Positions 61,394 to 64,000 of a DNA stretch of 64,000 nt are shown here, piece after piece. Under the pieces are notes generated by a model. The model searched no databases, was not told where the DNA came from, and saw only the letters and a list, made by a program, of their open reading frames with translations. This DNA comes from JBGPLJ01 sp963826145 (lineage in GTDB: Bacteria > Pseudomonadota > Gammaproteobacteria > Steroidobacterales > Steroidobacteraceae). How positions within the stretch are numbered: the first letter of the stretch is position 1; each line of letters begins with the position of its first letter. Where the stretch lies: NCBI GenBank assembly GCA_963826145.1, contig CAWGVW010000001.1, positions 62,001-126,000 of the forward strand, written 5' to 3'. The position numbers and the translations under genes are program-made.

Positions 61394-63496
61394 ATGATCA
61401 ATCATCCCGCAGCAGCGCAGCCAGGGTATCGGCGCGCCTGGCGTAACCTCGGTCTCGCGGTCGCGCTCGGTGGTGCGAGCTTCGCCGCCCAGGCCATCGA
61501 TTTCTCGAACGACACGGGATCGGTCACCGGCAACTGGGACACGACGATCACCTATGGCCAGGCGTGGCGGGTGCAGAGCCCCGACTGCGATCTGATCGCG
61601 ACTGCAGACGGCGGCTGCGGGCGCTCGCCGAACATCGACGATGGCAATCTCAACTACTCGACAGGAACGGTGAGCCGGGCCTGGAAGATAGTCACGGAAC
61701 TCTCGCTCAAGACCGAGCACTTTGGTGCATTCGTCCGCGGCGCAGGCCTCTACGACCAGGAGGTCGAAGACAGCCCGACGGAACGCACGCCCATCTCGAG
61801 TTCTGCGAAACACCTCGCCGGTTCTTATGCGCGGCTCCTGGACGGCTTCGTCTGGGGCAAATGGGATCTCGGCACGCACCCCTTCGAAGTGCGCCTTGGC
61901 AAACAGGCCGTGAGCTGGGGTGAGAGCACCTTCATCCAGGGCGGCATCAACACGCTCAATCCGTTCGACGTCTCGGCGCTCCGGGTCCCGGGTAGCGAGC
62001 TCAAGGAAGCGTTTCTCGCGCAGAACATGGTGTTCACGAGTCTGGGACTCACCGAGAACCTGACGCTCGAAGCCCTGTACATGCTCGAATGGAATGCAAC
62101 GCAGCCGGAACCCGCGGGCACCTTCTTTAGTGCTAACGATTTCGCGCCCCGCGGCGGCGACAAAGTCGTCCTCGGCTTCGGCGCGTTCAGTGATCAGGGC
62201 GTCGACTTCACGCCGCTCGGCGGGCCCTTCATCGCGAATTTCCAGCAAGTACCGCGCGACAAGACCATTGAGGCCGACAAGAACGGTCAGTTCGGTGCAG
62301 CGCTGCGCTGGTTCGCACCGAATTTCATCAACGGCACGGAGTTCGGCTTCTACTTCACCAAGTACAACAGCCGGTTGCCGCTCATCTCAGGCCGCACGGG
62401 CACGCAAGCGGGCATCGGCAATGCCTGGGGCGCTGCCAATGCCGTCCAGGCCGCGGCGCTTGGTCTCGCGGCCGGCCTGCCGCCTGCGACGGCCATCGCA
62501 ATCGGCGCGAACCAGGGCTTCAATGCCGCGCTGTCGCAGGGTGGCAATCTCTCGGCTGCACAGGCGCAGGCTTACGCGACGATCGCCGTCAATACGGCGC
62601 TCGGCGGCGGCAACGTGGCGGCGCAGGCGACGAACCTCGCAACGCACGAATACGCGCAGACCGCGGCCTACTTCACCGAATATCCGGAAGACATCAAGCT
62701 GATCGGCGCCAGCTTCAACATGCAGTTGCAGCGCACGGGCATCGCCCTGCAAGGCGAAGTGACCTACCGCATGGATCAGCCGATCCAGTACGACGACGTG
62801 GAATTGCTGTTCGCCGCGTTGACGCCATTCGAGCGGGGACTCGCCACGCTACAGGGTGTGACGCTGCCCGCAACCTGCCCGAGCACGCCCGGGCCAACTG
62901 CGACGCTCAATGCCTGCGGCCAGCTCGGCAGCTTCGGACTCGATCAGAAGGTGCAGGGCTGGGACCGGCATGACGCGATACAGGCGCAATTTACGGCGAC
63001 CAAGGTGTTCGCCAACGTGCTCGGCGCTTCGCAGATGTCGATGGTCGGCGAAGTCGGCCTCACGCACTTCATGGGTCTTGCCGACAAACTCACCGGCGGT
63101 CCGAACGGCCAGGGTCTGCGTTACAACGGCCCCGGCACGTCGGTGAGCGGCAACCTCCCGCTCGAGGGCAAGCACTTCAACGAAGTCGAGCCGCAGGATC
63201 GTTTCGCTGACGCCACGTCCTGGGGCATCCGGCTCGCGGGGCGGCTCGATTACATCGGCCTCATCGGCCCCTGGAACGTGAGCCCGCGCTATTCCCTGCA
63301 GTACGACATCGGCACGACGCCAGGGCCCGGCGGCAACTTCGTCGACGGGCGCATTGGCGCGACGGTCGGCGTCAACTTCAACCTCATGAACAAGTGGGAC
63401 CTCGACGCCTATTACACGAGCTACAGCGGCGCCGGCCGCTGGAACGATCTCAACGACCGCGACTTCATCGCGGCGAGCCTCAAGTACTCCTTCTGA
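61394..63496 (+). CDS. DUF1302-family outer membrane beta-barrel protein
   Basis: The 700-residue exported protein (signal to about residue 37, ending SFAAQA) is rich in amphipathic beta-strands with alternating polar and aromatic residues, and shows the DUF1302 blocks VTGNWDTTITYGQAWRVQS, LDGFVWGKWDLGTHPFEVRL and an end LNDRDFIAASLKYSF with a terminal Phe typical of barrel proteins. A GGGGGAAGC ribosome binding site precedes ATG 61394. A TATACT hexamer at 61261-61266 may be a -10 element. DUF1302 proteins occur together with DUF1329, probably for hydrophobic substrates or a surface fibre. Confidence 0.9.
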   Translation: MINHPAAAQPGYRRAWRNLGLAVALGGASFAAQAIDFSNDTGSVTGNWDTTITYGQAWRVQSPDCDLIATADGGCGRSPNIDDGNLNYSTGTVSRAWKIVTELSLKTEHFGAFVRGAGLYDQEVEDSPTERTPISSSAKHLAGSYARLLDGFVWGKWDLGTHPFEVRLGKQAVSWGESTFIQGGINTLNPFDVSALRVPGSELKEAFLAQNMVFTSLGLTENLTLEALYMLEWNATQPEPAGTFFSANDFAPRGGDKVVLGFGAFSDQGVDFTPLGGPFIANFQQVPRDKTIEADKNGQFGAALRWFAPNFINGTEFGFYFTKYNSRLPLISGRTGTQAGIGNAWGAANAVQAAALGLAAGLPPATAIAIGANQGFNAALSQGGNLSAAQAQAYATIAVNTALGGGNVAAQATNLATHEYAQTAAYFTEYPEDIKLIGASFNMQLQRTGIALQGEVTYRMDQPIQYDDVELLFAALTPFERGLATLQGVTLPATCPSTPGPTATLNACGQLGSFGLDQKVQGWDRHDAIQAQFTATKVFANVLGASQMSMVGEVGLTHFMGLADKLTGGPNGQGLRYNGPGTSVSGNLPLEGKHFNEVEPQDRFADATSWGIRLAGRLDYIGLIGPWNVSPRYSLQYDIGTTPGPGGNFVDGRIGATVGVNFNLMNKWDLDAYYTSYSGAGRWNDLNDRDFIAASLKYSF

Positions 63497-63512
63497 GCGC
63501 GGGAGAATCATC

Positions 63513-64000
63513 ATGCACACGAACAAAGTCCTTGCAGCGCTCAGCGCCTGCGCTCTGACCGCGGGCCTCATCGCGGGCATCGGCACGGCGAACGCCGGCA
63601 TCTCGGCGCAGGAGGCTGCGCGACTCGGCGCGGATCTCACGCCGCTCGGCGGGGAAAAGGCCGGCAACGCGGCAGGCACCATTCCCGCGTGGGACGGCGG
63701 TCTCGTCTCAGCGGCGAAGGCGGGCTTTCCGAACTTCGAGGCGGGCGGCCACCACCCCGACCCCTACGCGGGTGACAAGCCGCTCTTCACGATCACCGCC
63801 GCGAACATGAATCAGTACGCGGACAAGCTGACGGAAGGGCACAAGGCGCTCCTGAAGGCCTACAAGGATTACTTCATCAAGGTGTACCCGACTCACCGCA
63901 GCGCCGCGGTGCCCCAACGCATTTACGATGCGACGAAGCGCATCGCGGTCACGGCAACGCTCGCCGAGGGCGGCAACGGCGTGCACGGCGCGGCGGAAGG
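63513..64000 (+). CDS. DUF1329-family exported protein (3' part outside window)
   Basis: The frame starts at ATG 63513 after GGGAGA and stays open to the edge, so only about 162 residues are seen. It has a signal peptide (cleaved near TANA-GI) and the DUF1329 N-terminal pattern ISAQEAARLGADLTPLGGEK, NAAGTIPAWDGGL and PHPDPYAGDKPLFTITAANM-like sequence. DUF1329 proteins are LolA-like periplasmic or outer membrane-linked proteins, usually directly downstream of DUF1302 as here (16 bases). Confidence 0.92.
   Translation, partial: MHTNKVLAALSACALTAGLIAGIGTANAGISAQEAARLGADLTPLGGEKAGNAAGTIPAWDGGLVSAAKAGFPNFEAGGHHPDPYAGDKPLFTITAANMNQYADKLTEGHKALLKAYKDYFIKVYPTHRSAAVPQRIYDATKRIAVTATLAEGGNGVHGAAE

Overview
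The window is a dense, high-GC bacterial chromosome segment with about 63 genes and no rRNA, tRNA, CRISPR array, transposase or prophage block that I could find. PlsB, TtcA, a GreB-type Gre factor, biosynthetic SpeA and a terminal DUF1302/DUF1329 pair point to Gammaproteobacteria, most likely a Nevskiales/Steroidobacterales-like or Xanthomonadales-like lineage. This is an inference from gene content, not a phylogenetic result.

Layout. 1-5770: a secreted protein cut by the window edge, an SDR enzyme, a MazG-like pyrophosphohydrolase, a DUF5666 lipoprotein, a secreted conserved protein and a secreted ScyD/ScyE-like beta-propeller. The last three each carry a single-base frameshift near the 3' end. 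5901-12205: a CadC-like regulator, then M32 carboxypeptidase, DUF4198 protein, ceramidase-like membrane protein and TtcA in a tight run. 12595-16767: four genes joined by three ATGA overlaps, encoding a phosphatase/ADP-ribosylglycohydrolase fusion, a zinc metallopeptidase, an ATP-grasp ligase and a CpeT-like exported protein. 17103-23622: DegP protease, the AcvB/LpiA aminoacyl-phosphatidylglycerol pair and a GST with a basic tail. 23810-31384: MetZ, HAD hydrolase, several conserved unknowns, NUDIX, AhpD-like protein and a UvrD-type helicase. 31635-39462: exported methyltransferase, RRM protein, a polyamine region (SpeA, homospermidine synthase), sulfurtransferase, GST and GreB. 39547-47236: M13 and LemA/TPM genes, L,D-transpeptidase, rhomboid, and two paralogous 65-aa proteins. 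47233-57252: transporter, an orphan contractile-tail-sheath-like protein, DUF4442, DUF559, M48 and patatin/cNMP proteins. 57324-64000: FumC, PlsB, DUF1302 and DUF1329.

The most unusual non-genic signal is a set of long, near-perfect inverted repeats at gene ends. Of 12 convergent gene pairs, nine hold a palindrome with arms of about 24 bp or more, often overlapping one or both stop codons. They fall into types: GGTACCGGGAT hairpins (two), GGGG(T/A)CAGA hairpins (four full copies and two short ones), one GGGGGGAAGTCCGTCGCG hairpin, and three copies of a composite palindromic element of about 240-250 bp with a conserved core that is inverted in one copy. They look like non-autonomous, REP- or MITE-like elements that also serve as bidirectional gene ends. 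No mobilising enzyme is in the window.

The most unusual genic signals are the four-gene phosphatase-ARH / metallopeptidase / ATP-grasp / CpeT operon and the isolated tail-sheath homologue. The cluster of single-base frameshifts at 3.2-11.2 kb may be real decay or, more simply, sequence error.
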